A stretch of 64,000 nucleotides of DNA from Mycolicibacterium thermoresistibile. GTDB taxonomy: Bacteria > Actinomycetota > Actinomycetes > Mycobacteriales > Mycobacteriaceae. This document shows positions 39,812 to 48,889 of the stretch, piece by piece (position 1 is the first letter of the stretch; each line of letters begins with the position of its first letter). A program made the translations under genes and the position numbers. Below the pieces are notes generated by a model that searched no databases, was not told the DNA's origin, and saw only the letters and a program-made list of their open reading frames with translations. The stretch spans positions 2,170,001 through 2,234,000 of the forward strand of contig NZ_LT906483.1 of NCBI RefSeq assembly GCF_900187065.1, written 5' to 3'.

Positions 39812-41968
39812 ATGGCCTTCGCTACCGAACACCCCGTGCTGGCGCAGTCGGAGTACCGCCCGGTCGACGCCATCGTGCGCACCGGCGGCAGGTTCGAGGT
39901 GATCAGCCCGTACCAGCCGGCCGGTGACCAGCCCGCGGCCATCGACGAGCTGGAACGCCGCCTCAGGGCAGGCGAGAAGGATGTGGTCCTGCTGGGCGCG
40001 ACGGGCACCGGCAAGTCGGCGACCACGGCGTGGCTCATCGAACGGATGCAGCGGCCCACGCTGGTCATCGAGCCGAACAAGACGCTCGCCGCGCAGATGG
40101 CCAACGAACTGCGGGAGATGCTGCCCAACAACGCGGTGGAGTACTTCGTCTCGTACTACGACTACTACCAGCCCGAGGCCTACATCGCGCAGACCGACAC
40201 CTACATCGAGAAGGACAGCTCGATCAACGACGACGTCGAGCGGCTGCGCCACTCGGCGACCTCGGCGCTGTTGTCGCGGCGCGACGTGGTGGTGGTGGCG
40301 TCGGTGTCGTGCATCTACGGTCTGGGCACCCCGCAGTCCTATCTGGACCGCTCGGTGCAGATCAGCATCGGCGACGAGGTGCCGCGTGATTCGCTGTTGC
40401 GGCTGCTGGTCGACGTCCAGTACACCCGCAACGACACCGCGTTCACCCGGGGCTCGTTCCGGGTGCGGGGCGACACCGTGGAGATCATCCCGTCGTATGA
40501 GGAACTCGCGGTGCGCATCGAGTTCTTCGGCGACGAGGTCGAGGAGCTGTACTACCTGCACCCGCTGACCGGCGATGTGGTGCGCAAGGTCGATTCGGTG
40601 CGGATCTTTCCGGCCACCCATTACGTCGCGGGGCCGGAACGCATGGCGCAGGCGATCTCCAGCATCGAGGATGAGCTGGCCGAGCGGCTCGACGAACTGG
40701 AGAGCCAGGGCAAGCTGCTGGAGGCCCAGCGGCTGCGGATGCGCACCAACTACGACATCGAGATGATGCGCCAGGTGGGCTTCTGCTCGGGCATCGAGAA
40801 CTACTCCCGCCACATCGACGGCCGGCCCGCCGGGTCCGCCCCGGCGACGCTGCTGGACTATTTCCCCGAGGACTTCCTACTGGTCATCGACGAATCCCAC
40901 GTGACCGTGCCGCAGATCGGCGGGATGTACGAGGGCGACATCTCCCGTAAGCGCAACCTGGTCGAGTACGGGTTCCGGCTGCCGTCGGCGGTCGACAACC
41001 GGCCGCTGACCTGGGAGGAGTTCGCCGCGCGGATCGGCCAGACGGTGTACCTGTCGGCCACCCCCGGCCCGTACGAGCTGAGCCAGTCCGGGGGCGAGGT
41101 CGTCGAGCAGGTCATCCGCCCGACCGGGCTGGTGGACCCGAAGGTCGTCGTCAAACCGACCAAGGGGCAGATCGACGACCTCATCGGAGAGATCCGCAAG
41201 CGTGCCGAACGCGACGAGCGGGTGCTGGTCACCACGTTGACCAAGAAGATGGCCGAGGACCTCACCGACTACCTGCTGGAGATGGGCATCCGGGTGCGCT
41301 ACCTGCACTCGGAGGTCGACACCCTGCGCCGGGTGGAGTTGCTGCGTCAGCTGCGGCTCGGCGAGTACGACGTGCTGGTCGGGATCAACCTGCTCCGGGA
41401 GGGCCTGGACCTGCCGGAGGTGTCGCTGGTGTCGATTCTGGACGCCGACAAGGAGGGTTTCCTGCGCTCGACACGCAGCCTGATCCAGACCATCGGCCGC
41501 GCCGCCCGCAACGTGTCCGGCGAGGTGCACATGTACGCCGACAACATCACCGACTCGATGCGCGAGGCCATCGACGAGACCGAACGGCGCCGGGCCAAAC
41601 AGATCGCCTACAACGAGAAGCACGGCATCGATCCGCAGCCGCTGCGCAAGAAGATCGCCGACATCCTCGATCAGGTGTACCGCGAGGCCGAGGACACCGA
41701 GACCGTCGAAATCGGTTCCGGCCGGGCGGTGTCGCGTGGACGGCGTGCCCAGGGCGAACCCGGCCGCGGGGTGACCGCGGGCATCATCGAGGGCCGGGAC
41801 ACCAGGAACATGCCGCGTGCCGAGTTGGCCGATCTCATCAAGGAGCTGACCGAGCAGATGATGGCGGCGGCCCGTGATCTGCAGTTCGAGGTGGCCGCCC
41901 GGGTCCGCGACGAGATCGCCGACCTGAAGAAGGAACTGCGGGGCATGGACGCGGCCGGCCTGAAGTAG
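39812..41968 (+). CDS. uvrB: Excinuclease ABC subunit B
   Basis: UvrB verifies DNA lesions delivered by UvrA2 and recruits UvrC for nucleotide excision repair. The 718-residue protein has Walker [12 protein letters not shown] near residue 70 and the DNA-gripping beta-hairpin [19 protein letters not shown] near 115. It also has the helicase motifs [15 protein letters not shown] and QTIGRAARN, and a C-terminal UVR domain binding UvrA and UvrC ([20 protein letters not shown]). The ATG at 39812 is 7 nt after TACCCT, so I prefer it to the GTG two codons earlier. Confidence 0.98.
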   Translation: MAFATEHPVLAQSEYRPVDAIVRTGGRFEVISPYQPAGDQPAAIDELERRLRAGEKDVVLLGATGTGKSATTAWLIERMQRPTLVIEPNKTLAAQMANELREMLPNNAVEYFVSYYDYYQPEAYIAQTDTYIEKDSSINDDVERLRHSATSALLSRRDVVVVASVSCIYGLGTPQSYLDRSVQISIGDEVPRDSLLRLLVDVQYTRNDTAFTRGSFRVRGDTVEIIPSYEELAVRIEFFGDEVEELYYLHPLTGDVVRKVDSVRIFPATHYVAGPERMAQAISSIEDELAERLDELESQGKLLEAQRLRMRTNYDIEMMRQVGFCSGIENYSRHIDGRPAGSAPATLLDYFPEDFLLVIDESHVTVPQIGGMYEGDISRKRNLVEYGFRLPSAVDNRPLTWEEFAARIGQTVYLSATPGPYELSQSGGEVVEQVIRPTGLVDPKVVVKPTKGQIDDLIGEIRKRAERDERVLVTTLTKKMAEDLTDYLLEMGIRVRYLHSEVDTLRRVELLRQLRLGEYDVLVGINLLREGLDLPEVSLVSILDADKEGFLRSTRSLIQTIGRAARNVSGEVHMYADNITDSMREAIDETERRRAKQIAYNEKHGIDPQPLRKKIADILDQVYREAEDTETVEIGSGRAVSRGRRAQGEPGRGVTAGIIEGRDTRNMPRAELADLIKELTEQMMAAARDLQFEVAARVRDEIADLKKELRGMDAAGLK

Positions 41969-42006
41969 TCGACCTCGACGGCGGGTGAGGTCACACCGTC
42001 GACCGG

Positions 42007-42391
42007 GTGACCGTCATCCGCCCCCACACCGGGCCTGACACCGGGAGCGTGCCCGCCGCCGGGGCGTGGCGGCAGCGGTGTTGCCGCGCAGTGTGGTCCG
42101 GCCGGGCCCGCCACAAGTGGCTCCACCTCACCCTCGGGGTGCTGATGGCGGCCACCTTGGTCACGATCTTCGTCCCGCCGATCGGTCAGGCTCGCGCACC
42201 GCACCCCGGCGGTCGCCGGAATCTTCGGGACGGCCTGGCCGCATCCGTCGGCCACCGCGATGCTGCGCGTGGCCGACCCGGCCGAGGGGCCGACCGCGGC
42301 CGCGGCGATCAACACGTGCACACGTGCAATTGATGTGCGGTGCGTTCGGCGCCGGACTGGCCGGGTGGTGGTGCCGATGCGGGGTTGCTGA
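42007..42391 (+). pseudogene. Frame-broken small ORF after uvrB
   Basis: From GTG at 42007 a frame with strongly GC-rich third positions encodes HKWLHLTLGVLMAATLVTIF, a membrane helix, up to about 42190. After that the coding-like third-position bias moves to the +1 frame, which reads TPAVAGIFGTAWPHPSATAM and stops at 42391, while the first frame turns unusual in composition. This looks like one small membrane-anchored protein broken by a single-base indel, either real or a sequencing error. Together with its flanks it is all that the 614-nt gap after uvrB holds. No family is recognised. Confidence 0.35.
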
Positions 42392-42582
42392 GTTCTCTCG
42401 CGGCGAGACCGGCCGCCGATCCGGCGGGCTCCGCGCTCCGTCCAGCGGTTACGAGGGTTCCGGTCACCACCGTGCCTCCGGACCGCATCGGTTCGGTAAC
42501 CGTTTCGGCCAGCGCTTGTCTCAGGGCTGGCGCACGCTATTTTCTGGCGGTGGCCAACGGGACGATCGATCTACGAAAAGCA

Positions 42583-43641
42583 ATGGGTAGCAATATAAGT
42601 CGATTTGCTGGTAGTGCAGTTGCGGTGGTCGCCCTCTGGTCGCCGACGGCGTTGTTCACCGCCGCCGCGGCGGGCCAGCCCAGTCCGGGGGTGCCGTGCC
42701 TGGACATGGTGCAGCAGTTGGCCGCCGCACCGCCGAGCGTCACCGAGATAGGTGAGGCCGCGTCGATGGTCACCAACGCGTTGCCCGAACCGGCAGCCGT
42801 CGCCGCGGCCGGCGCGGACGCCGCAGCCCAGGTGCCGCCGGCCCTGGAGTCCGCGGCGCCGGTGGTCGAGGGTGCGCTCGCCGCGGCGCAACCCGCTCCG
42901 GGCGCCGCGGTGACCGATCTCGCGGAGGCGCTGCCGGCGCTTCCGATCGTCGAGGCGCCGCCACCACCACCGGTCGCGGAAGCCGCACCACCGCCGCCCC
43001 CGGTCGGGGAGGCCCTGCCCCCGGTGCCCGTGGTCGAGGCCGGACCGCCGTTGCCGGCCGGCGTGCCCCCGGCGCCGCCCGTTCCCGCGGGGGCGGGAGG
43101 AGCGCCGGAGGTCGCCCCGCTGGCGCACGCCGCCGCGCCGTTGGCCGAGGCCGCGCCGGTGGCCGGGGACGCGCCGCCGCCGGGTGTCGCGGATGCCCCG
43201 CCGCCACCCGCCGAGGAGGTGGTCGAGGTGGAGCACCCCGCCCCGGCAGTCGAACCCGAACCGGAAGCCGCGCCCGCCCCGGCAGCTGAACCCGAACCGG
43301 AAGCCGCGCCGGCACCGGTACCGGAACCCGCATCCGCGGCGGCGGGGGAAGCCGCCGCGGATGCGCCCGAAGCAGCGGCGATCGAACACGCCGCCGCGCC
43401 GGGCGCTCCCGGTCCGGCCGCCGAGGCGGCCTCCTCGGCAGCCTCGGCGGCCTCGGCGGCCGCCCCCGGGTTCGGCTCGCTGGCCGGCCTGCCCGGCACG
43501 CTGCCGGCCGGGATACCGATCCCCACCGACCTGGTGTGCGTCGGCACCGCCTGGTCGGCCGAACGCGGTGAGACGAAACCGGAGCTCGCCCAGGCGGATC
43601 GGGCCGACGCCTCCGCCCGGGACGAGTCGGCCGGCGACTGA
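42583..43641 (+). CDS. Proline/alanine-rich exported protein
   Basis: A 352-residue protein with an N-terminal signal sequence (FAGSAVAVVALWSPTALFTA), then mostly Ala/Pro/Glu low complexity: PPPPP runs, repeated EPEPEAAPAP blocks near residues 220-250, and an Ala/Ser-rich C-terminal part ending with the ordered GSLAGLPGTLPAGIPIPTD. Only two cysteines occur, C-terminal LVCVG and early PCLDM, possibly a disulphide. The first 12 codons (for example AAT, ATA, AGT, TTT) are AT-rich against the rest, perhaps to aid initiation. The ATG is preceded by GAAAAG. No enzyme motif; a cell-wall or surface role is possible. Confidence 0.7.
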   Translation: MGSNISRFAGSAVAVVALWSPTALFTAAAAGQPSPGVPCLDMVQQLAAAPPSVTEIGEAASMVTNALPEPAAVAAAGADAAAQVPPALESAAPVVEGALAAAQPAPGAAVTDLAEALPALPIVEAPPPPPVAEAAPPPPPVGEALPPVPVVEAGPPLPAGVPPAPPVPAGAGGAPEVAPLAHAAAPLAEAAPVAGDAPPPGVADAPPPPAEEVVEVEHPAPAVEPEPEAAPAPAAEPEPEAAPAPVPEPASAAAGEAAADAPEAAAIEHAAAPGAPGPAAEAASSAASAASAAAPGFGSLAGLPGTLPAGIPIPTDLVCVGTAWSAERGETKPELAQADRADASARDESAGD

Positions 43642-43726
43642 CGTCGGTCGACTGGGATCCGCCGATCGGGCGCGCCGGCCGGGACCTCGATGCCGGGGCG
43701 CCTGGTGGCTGGGGCATGATGCCCCG

Positions 43727-44593
43727 GTGACCGAGCTGACCCTGTACGACGTCCTGACCACCCTGGACGTCGCACAAGTCGACGACGATCTGTTCGAGGC
43801 GACCCAGCTGGACAATCCCGCCCACCACATCGTCGGTGGCCATATCGCGGGCCAGGCGGTGGTGGCGGCCAGCCGCACGGCGCCGCAGCGCACGGCGCAC
43901 AGTGCGCACGTCTACTTCCTGCGGGCCGGGGACGCCCGGTATCCGGTGCAGATGCGGGTGGATCGGCTCCGCGACGGCGGTTCGCTGTCCACCCGCCGGG
44001 TCACCGCCACCCAGGACGGTCAGGTGCTGCTGGAGGCATTGGCGTCGTTCACCGTCCGGATCGACAGCGTCGACACGCACCACCCGATGCCGGATGTGCC
44101 CGATCCGGACACCCTGCCCCCGGTGACCGAGCAGCTGGTCGCCTACGCCGACGAATTCGGCGGCCTGTGGGTGCGTCCGCAACCGATCGAACGCCGCTAC
44201 ATCGACCCGCCGCCCCGGGTCGCCTACGACCTTCCCGAACCGCCGGCGCGAACCCGGATGTGGTGGCGCGCCACCGAACCCGTTCCCGACGACCCGGCAC
44301 TCAACAGCGCGTTGCTCACCTACGTGACGGGAACGTCGACCCTCGAGGCGGCGATGGTGGCGCACCGAACCACCCCTCTGCACAGCTTCAACGCGTTGAT
44401 CGACCACGCCCTGTGGTTCCACCGGCCGGCCCACCTCACCGACTGGGTGCTGGCCGACCAGTTCTCACCCAGCTCGCTCGGCGGCCGGGGTCTGGCCACC
44501 GCCACGATGTACAACCGCACCGGCGAACTGGTCTGCACCGCCACCCAGGAGCTCTATTTCGGCCGGCCCGCACGATCCGGATCCCGCCGCTGA
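43727..44593 (+). CDS. Second acyl-CoA thioesterase II (TesB-like)
   Basis: A 288-residue TesB-family double hot-dog protein: NPAHHIVGGHIAGQAVVAAS in the first domain, SAHVYFLRAGDARYPVQMRV after it, and HALWFHRPAHLTDWVLADQF in the second. It is clearly divergent from the TesB encoded at 7.3 kb, so the two probably prefer different acyl chains. The GTG start is preceded by CATGAT with 6 nt spacing, an imperfect leaderless box. It is convergent with udgX, with 8 nt between stops. Confidence 0.9.
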   Translation: MTELTLYDVLTTLDVAQVDDDLFEATQLDNPAHHIVGGHIAGQAVVAASRTAPQRTAHSAHVYFLRAGDARYPVQMRVDRLRDGGSLSTRRVTATQDGQVLLEALASFTVRIDSVDTHHPMPDVPDPDTLPPVTEQLVAYADEFGGLWVRPQPIERRYIDPPPRVAYDLPEPPARTRMWWRATEPVPDDPALNSALLTYVTGTSTLEAAMVAHRTTPLHSFNALIDHALWFHRPAHLTDWVLADQFSPSSLGGRGLATATMYNRTGELVCTATQELYFGRPARSGSRR

Positions 44594-44601
44594 GCCGTCG
44601 G

Positions 44602-45249
44602 TCACGACCCCATCAACCCGGCCGCCACCTCGAGATCGGCGACCAGGGCGTCGAACGCCTCCGCCCGGTCCCCGGGCCGGCCGCGCAGCACCGCGGACGG
44701 ATGCACGGTGACCACCACCAGCGGATCGACGCCGAGGCCGACCGTGGCATCGCCGGCCGGCAGCCGCAGCACCTCCCCGCGGTGCGCGGTCAGCCGGAAA
44801 TCGGGGCCCAGCAACGATTTCGCGGCCGTCGCGCCGAGCAGGACGACCACCTCCGGCCGCACCGAATCCAACTCGGCGATCAGCCACGGCCGGCACGCCA
44901 CCACATCGCTGCGGCTGGGTGTCTTGTGGATGAGCCGTCGACCCCGGGTGAACGTGAAATGTTTCACCGCGTTGGTGACATACACCTCAGCGCGGTCGAT
45001 CCCGGCGGCGTCCAGCGCCCGCTGCAACAACCGACCGGCCGGGCCGACGAACGGTTGCCCGGCGGTGTCCTCCCGATCGCCCGGTTGTTCGCCGACCATC
45101 ACCATCGGCGCGGTGCCCGGGCCGGCGCCGAATACCGCCTGGGTGGCGTCCACATACAGGTCGCAACCCTTACAGGCGTGTACCGCTTCGGCCAGTTCGC
45201 CGAGGTCACGGGTGGCGGGCACGAACCGGGCCGCTCCGGTGACTGCCAT
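44602..45249 (-). CDS. udgX: Uracil-DNA glycosylase UdgX
   Basis: UdgX removes uracil from DNA and stays covalently attached to the abasic product through a histidine, and carries an Fe-S cluster. The 215-residue protein has cluster cysteines in CKGCDLY and VVACRPW, the family motif GEQPGDREDTAGQPFVGPAG, and TVHPSAVLRG in place of the usual motif B. The histidine loop is shortened: FTRGRRLIHKTPS, where the M. smegmatis form I remember has the KRRIH motif about three residues further. The reactive His (His108) is kept. The change makes this an interesting natural variant of the trapping loop. Confidence 0.9.
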   Translation of the reverse strand: MAVTGAARFVPATRDLGELAEAVHACKGCDLYVDATQAVFGAGPGTAPMVMVGEQPGDREDTAGQPFVGPAGRLLQRALDAAGIDRAEVYVTNAVKHFTFTRGRRLIHKTPSRSDVVACRPWLIAELDSVRPEVVVLLGATAAKSLLGPDFRLTAHRGEVLRLPAGDATVGLGVDPLVVVTVHPSAVLRGRPGDRAEAFDALVADLEVAAGLMGS

Positions 45250-45604
45250 GGCGGTGGACTACCCACTGACCGTGCCGACCATGCGTGGTCTCATGCCCGG
45301 CCCGGCCGTGCGTGCTCCGGCCAACCCGCCCAAGGTGATTCAGTGTGCGGCAGATCAATGCCGCTGCGCGGGAGGATAACTGGCCGGATCCGGCCGCGGA
45401 TGCGAACCGGATCCCAGCTGGCCCAAAGCGTCGTCTCCGTCACTCCCGGACACGCTGACGGCGCGCGGAGCGTTAGCATCAGTGCCGGTAGAGCGTAAGT
45501 TCAAGGGACTGACAACTGCAGCGGGTGTCGTGAATCGCACCCCCCGTCATCCGGCCACGCGTTACTGTCTCCGGTGGCGGTGTAACAGACACTGGGAGGA
45601 TTGG
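45250..45604. other. 355-nt intergenic region between udgX and the stress-protein gene
   Basis: This divergent control region contains no convincing gene. For the universal stress gene a TACTGT -10 candidate lies at 45563-45568, giving a leader of about 30 nt, with GGGAGGATTGG before the ATG. An open frame that runs into the stress gene from 45482 is not codon-biased and is rejected as an extension. No inverted repeat longer than six bases stood out. Confidence 0.5.
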
Positions 45605-46051
45605 ATGAGCGCCTACAAAACCGTGGTGGTCGGCACCGACGGCTCCGATTCGTCATTGCGCGCTGTCGACCGCGCCGGTCAGATCGCCGCCGCGTCCGGC
45701 GCACGGTTGATCGTGGCGACCGCCTACTTCCCCCAGAGCGAGGATCAGCGGGCGGCCGACGTCCTCAAGGACGAGGGCTACAAGATGTCGGGCAACGCCC
45801 CCATCTACGCCATCCTGCGGGAGGGACGCGACCGGGCCAAGGCCGCCGGAGCGGAGAACATCGAGGAGCGGGCCGTGGTGGGAGCCCCGGTCGACGCGTT
45901 GGTGGAGCTCGCCGAGGAGGTCAACGCGGATCTGCTGGTGGTCGGCAATGTCGGCCTGTCCACCATCGCCGGCCGGCTGCTCGGTTCGGTGCCGGCCAAC
46001 GTCGCGCGCCGGGCCAAGATCGACGTGCTGATCGTGCACACCACGCCGTGA
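45605..46051 (+). CDS. Universal stress protein, Rv1636 (cAMP-binding) type
   Basis: The 148-residue USP-A protein starts SAYKTVVVGTDGSDSSLRAVD and has the nucleotide-binding G-rich block VVGNVGLSTIAGRLLGSVP near residue 125. It is very close to M. tuberculosis Rv1636, which binds cAMP more tightly than ATP and is thought to buffer cAMP pools. That role would fit the two adenylate cyclases encoded in this window. The ATG follows GGGAGGATTGG. The gene is convergent with the MFS-Lnt fusion gene. Confidence 0.94.
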   Translation: MSAYKTVVVGTDGSDSSLRAVDRAGQIAAASGARLIVATAYFPQSEDQRAADVLKDEGYKMSGNAPIYAILREGRDRAKAAGAENIEERAVVGAPVDALVELAEEVNADLLVVGNVGLSTIAGRLLGSVPANVARRAKIDVLIVHTTP

Positions 46052-46095
46052 TCCCGGTGATGCTCTCCCGGGATTGAACTCCGGGCGCGGGCTGA

Positions 46096-48873
46096 TCAGC
46101 CGTCCCGGGCGCGCCGGACGGTGAGCCGGAAGGCACCCGCGGCCAGCAGCACCGCGGCCAGCGCCGGCACCCAGTCTCCCAGGCGCGAATACCCGGTCTC
46201 GACGCTGTCCAGGGGCACGTCCAGCACGAGCGCCCCGCGCTCGGTGGCGGGCAGCCAGCCGAGCCGGCGGCCCCGCGCGTCGAACGCCGAACTGACCCCG
46301 GACAGTGCGGCGTGCACCGCGGGCCGTCCGGATTCGACCGCCCGCACCGCGACCATCCCGGCCAGTTGTGGCTGCGCCCAGCTGCCCTGGAACGTCGAGG
46401 TGGAGCTCTGGTAGGCCAGTAGGTCCGCGCCGAGCAGCACCTGCCGGCGGGTCAGATCCGGGAACGTGGTCTCGAAACTGATCAGCGGACCGATGGTGAG
46501 CCCGTCGGTGTGCAGCACCGCGGGGCCGGCGCCGTGGCGGCGGTCCTCGACCGCGGCCTTGGTGTGGCGGGTGATCGGTTCCAGCACCGGTCGCAGCGGC
46601 ACCGTCTCCCCGAACGGAACCAACCGGACCTTCTGGTAGGAGCCGAGCATCCCGTCCGGCCCGATCAGCACCGCGGTCTTGTGGATGCCGCCGGACGGGG
46701 CCCGAGCGTCGACGTTCACCAGCAGGTCGGCGCCGATCCGCCGGGACAGCCCGGTCAGCCGGGCCGTCGTCTCGGGATCTCCGGCCAGGTCCCGGCCGAC
46801 GCTGCTCTCACCCCACACCACCAGGTCGGGCCGCTGCGCACCGAGCGAGGCGGTGATCGCCTCGGCGGCCACGGTGCGGTCCTCGGCGACGACGATGTCG
46901 CCGGGCTGCACCAGCGCCACCCGGACGGCCCCGGCCTCCAGCGACGACCCCGCCGGCCCCGACGACCCCGCCGGCCGGCTGGTGCACGCCGCCGCGGGAC
47001 CGATCGCCACACACGCCGCGGCCACGGTCAGCGCCACGGTGCGATCCCGCCCCGACCCGCCGATCAGGGCGGCGGCGACGGCCACGTTGACGGCCATGAT
47101 GAGGAAGCTCGTCAGCCACACACCACCCCACGCGGCCGACGCCAGCAGGGCCGGCTGATTCCACTGGGAGGTTCCCAGCAGCGCCCACGGGCCGCCCAGG
47201 CTCTGCCCGGACCGCGCGGCCTCCGCCAGCACCCATGCGCTGGGCAGCAGCAGGACGGCAGTGAGCATCCGCCGGCCCGTCACCCGGCCGGCCAACAGCC
47301 GGTGGGTGACCCACCCCCACGGCAGCCACAGCGCACCCAGCAGCAGGCCCATCCCGATCAAGCCGGGGCCGGCGCTGGGGGCCAGCCAGTACTGGGTGGC
47401 CACGATGTAGGCGGTCATCCCGCACCAGGCCCGCGCGGCACCGTCTCCCGGGGTCGCCGCCGCCCGCACCACCAGTAGCAGTGGCACCACCGCGATCCAG
47501 GCCAGCCACCACAACGCCGGGGCCGGGAAGGCCGGCACCGGGACCACTCCGGCCACCACCGCGGCGAGCAGACCGGCCGGCCGCGGCCGGCCGGCGGCGA
47601 CGGGTCGGCCGACCGGCGGGGTGGATCTGATCATCACCGCCTGAACCACCAGCCAGCCCATCACGAACCCGGCGGCGACCAGCCACAACAGCGCCCGTTC
47701 GCGGTCCTGGCGCCACAGCGGGACCATCAGCAGCCCGGCAACGATGAACGCCACGTTGTACAGCACGTCGTAGACGGCGAACACCCGGCCTCGGGTGACG
47801 TCGGCGGCGGCGCCGCCGACCAGCGCGTCGACGGAGATCTTCAGCAGCTGGAACGCGAATCCGACCACGCTCACGCTGGCGATCAGCACCGCCAGCGACG
47901 GATAGAGCCCGCCCACGTACGCCGCGGCGGCGGCCGGCAGGAACGCCGCGGGAACCAGCACCGTCGGCGAGTACCGGCGCGCCAGCGGGGGAGCGAGCAG
48001 CGTGCCGGCGAACGCCGCCAGCCCGGTGGCCGCCAGCGCCAGCCCGTAGCCGGCCACCTCGAGCTGATAGCGGGAGTCGGCGATCAGCACCAGCACCACG
48101 AACCCGGCACCCAGCAGCAGCCGGTGCGCGGCCACCGCGGCCAGTGGCCAGCGGATGGCGGTGTCGCCGGCGGCGGTGCGCAGCCCGTCGATCAACTCGG
48201 CCAGCAGCGCGCGCAGCCGCGACAGCAGCGGTTCGGCGAACCCGCCGCCGATGTCCGGCAGCCGGGTGAACACCGCCGCGGCGGCCAGGTACAGGGCCGC
48301 GGCGATCAGGAATCCGGCCGCGGTGGAGTGGCCGACGAACAGCGACCCGCCCACCGCGCCGACGAAGCTGGCGCTCATCCCGGCCAGCGCGGACACCGCG
48401 TTACCGGTGACCAGCGCCTCGCGGGGCACCGTGCGCGGCAGCGCCGCACCCTTGGCGGCCAGCACGAACCGCGACGACGACAGCAGCAGCAGGACGCCCA
48501 GGAACGCCGCCGGCCTCGACTCGGTCACCACGGTGCCGATCGCGGCGACCGCCAGCAGCGCACGCAGCAGCGACACCACGATCAGCGTGCGGCGCCGGTC
48601 CCATCGGTCGATCAACACCCCGGCGAACGGGCCGACCAGGCTGAACGGCAGCAGCGTCACCGCCAGCACGGCGGCGATCCGGGCCGGGGTCGCGCCCTGC
48701 TCCACCTCGAACAGCACGAACTGCGCGAAGGTGATCTGGGCCAGGCCGTCGGCGAACTGGCCGAGACACTGCCCGCCGACCAGCGGGCGCAGCGGACCGG
48801 CCAGCAGTGCCCGCGCGTCCCGCCAGCCCCGGCCACCGGAAACCGGGCCGGCACCGGCGGGCGGCGCGGTCAC
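46096..48873 (-). CDS. MFS transporter fused to an apolipoprotein N-acyltransferase-like domain
   Basis: One uninterrupted 925-residue frame. Residues 1 to about 415 are an MFS transporter of the 12-helix multidrug type (FSLVGPFAGVLIDRWDRRRT loop). Residues about 420-925 are Lnt-like: eight helices starting AFPAPALWWLAWIAVVPLLL, then a nitrilase-fold domain (VRVALVQPGDIVVAEDRT). Lnt acylates diacylated lipoproteins at their N-terminus using a Glu-Lys-Cys triad. Here Glu689 (VWGESSVG) and Lys748 (GSYQKVRLVPFGE) are present, but the Cys position is Ser799 (LISFETTFP). Spacing of 59 and 51 residues fits the triad. The enzyme is therefore either inactive or altered; a flippase-plus-modification role is possible. 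The GTG follows fba by 16 nt. Confidence 0.88.
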   Translation of the reverse strand: MTAPPAGAGPVSGGRGWRDARALLAGPLRPLVGGQCLGQFADGLAQITFAQFVLFEVEQGATPARIAAVLAVTLLPFSLVGPFAGVLIDRWDRRRTLIVVSLLRALLAVAAIGTVVTESRPAAFLGVLLLLSSSRFVLAAKGAALPRTVPREALVTGNAVSALAGMSASFVGAVGGSLFVGHSTAAGFLIAAALYLAAAAVFTRLPDIGGGFAEPLLSRLRALLAELIDGLRTAAGDTAIRWPLAAVAAHRLLLGAGFVVLVLIADSRYQLEVAGYGLALAATGLAAFAGTLLAPPLARRYSPTVLVPAAFLPAAAAAYVGGLYPSLAVLIASVSVVGFAFQLLKISVDALVGGAAADVTRGRVFAVYDVLYNVAFIVAGLLMVPLWRQDRERALLWLVAAGFVMGWLVVQAVMIRSTPPVGRPVAAGRPRPAGLLAAVVAGVVPVPAFPAPALWWLAWIAVVPLLLVVRAAATPGDGAARAWCGMTAYIVATQYWLAPSAGPGLIGMGLLLGALWLPWGWVTHRLLAGRVTGRRMLTAVLLLPSAWVLAEAARSGQSLGGPWALLGTSQWNQPALLASAAWGGVWLTSFLIMAVNVAVAAALIGGSGRDRTVALTVAAACVAIGPAAACTSRPAGSSGPAGSSLEAGAVRVALVQPGDIVVAEDRTVAAEAITASLGAQRPDLVVWGESSVGRDLAGDPETTARLTGLSRRIGADLLVNVDARAPSGGIHKTAVLIGPDGMLGSYQKVRLVPFGETVPLRPVLEPITRHTKAAVEDRRHGAGPAVLHTDGLTIGPLISFETTFPDLTRRQVLLGADLLAYQSSTSTFQGSWAQPQLAGMVAVRAVESGRPAVHAALSGVSSAFDARGRRLGWLPATERGALVLDVPLDSVETGYSRLGDWVPALAAVLLAAGAFRLTVRRARDG

Positions 48874-48889
48874 GTCGTATCGGGTTGTG

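Noticed and set aside
45482..45604. N-terminal extension of the universal stress protein
   Set aside because: Residues there have no USP character, and a good ribosome site precedes the downstream ATG that matches the family start.
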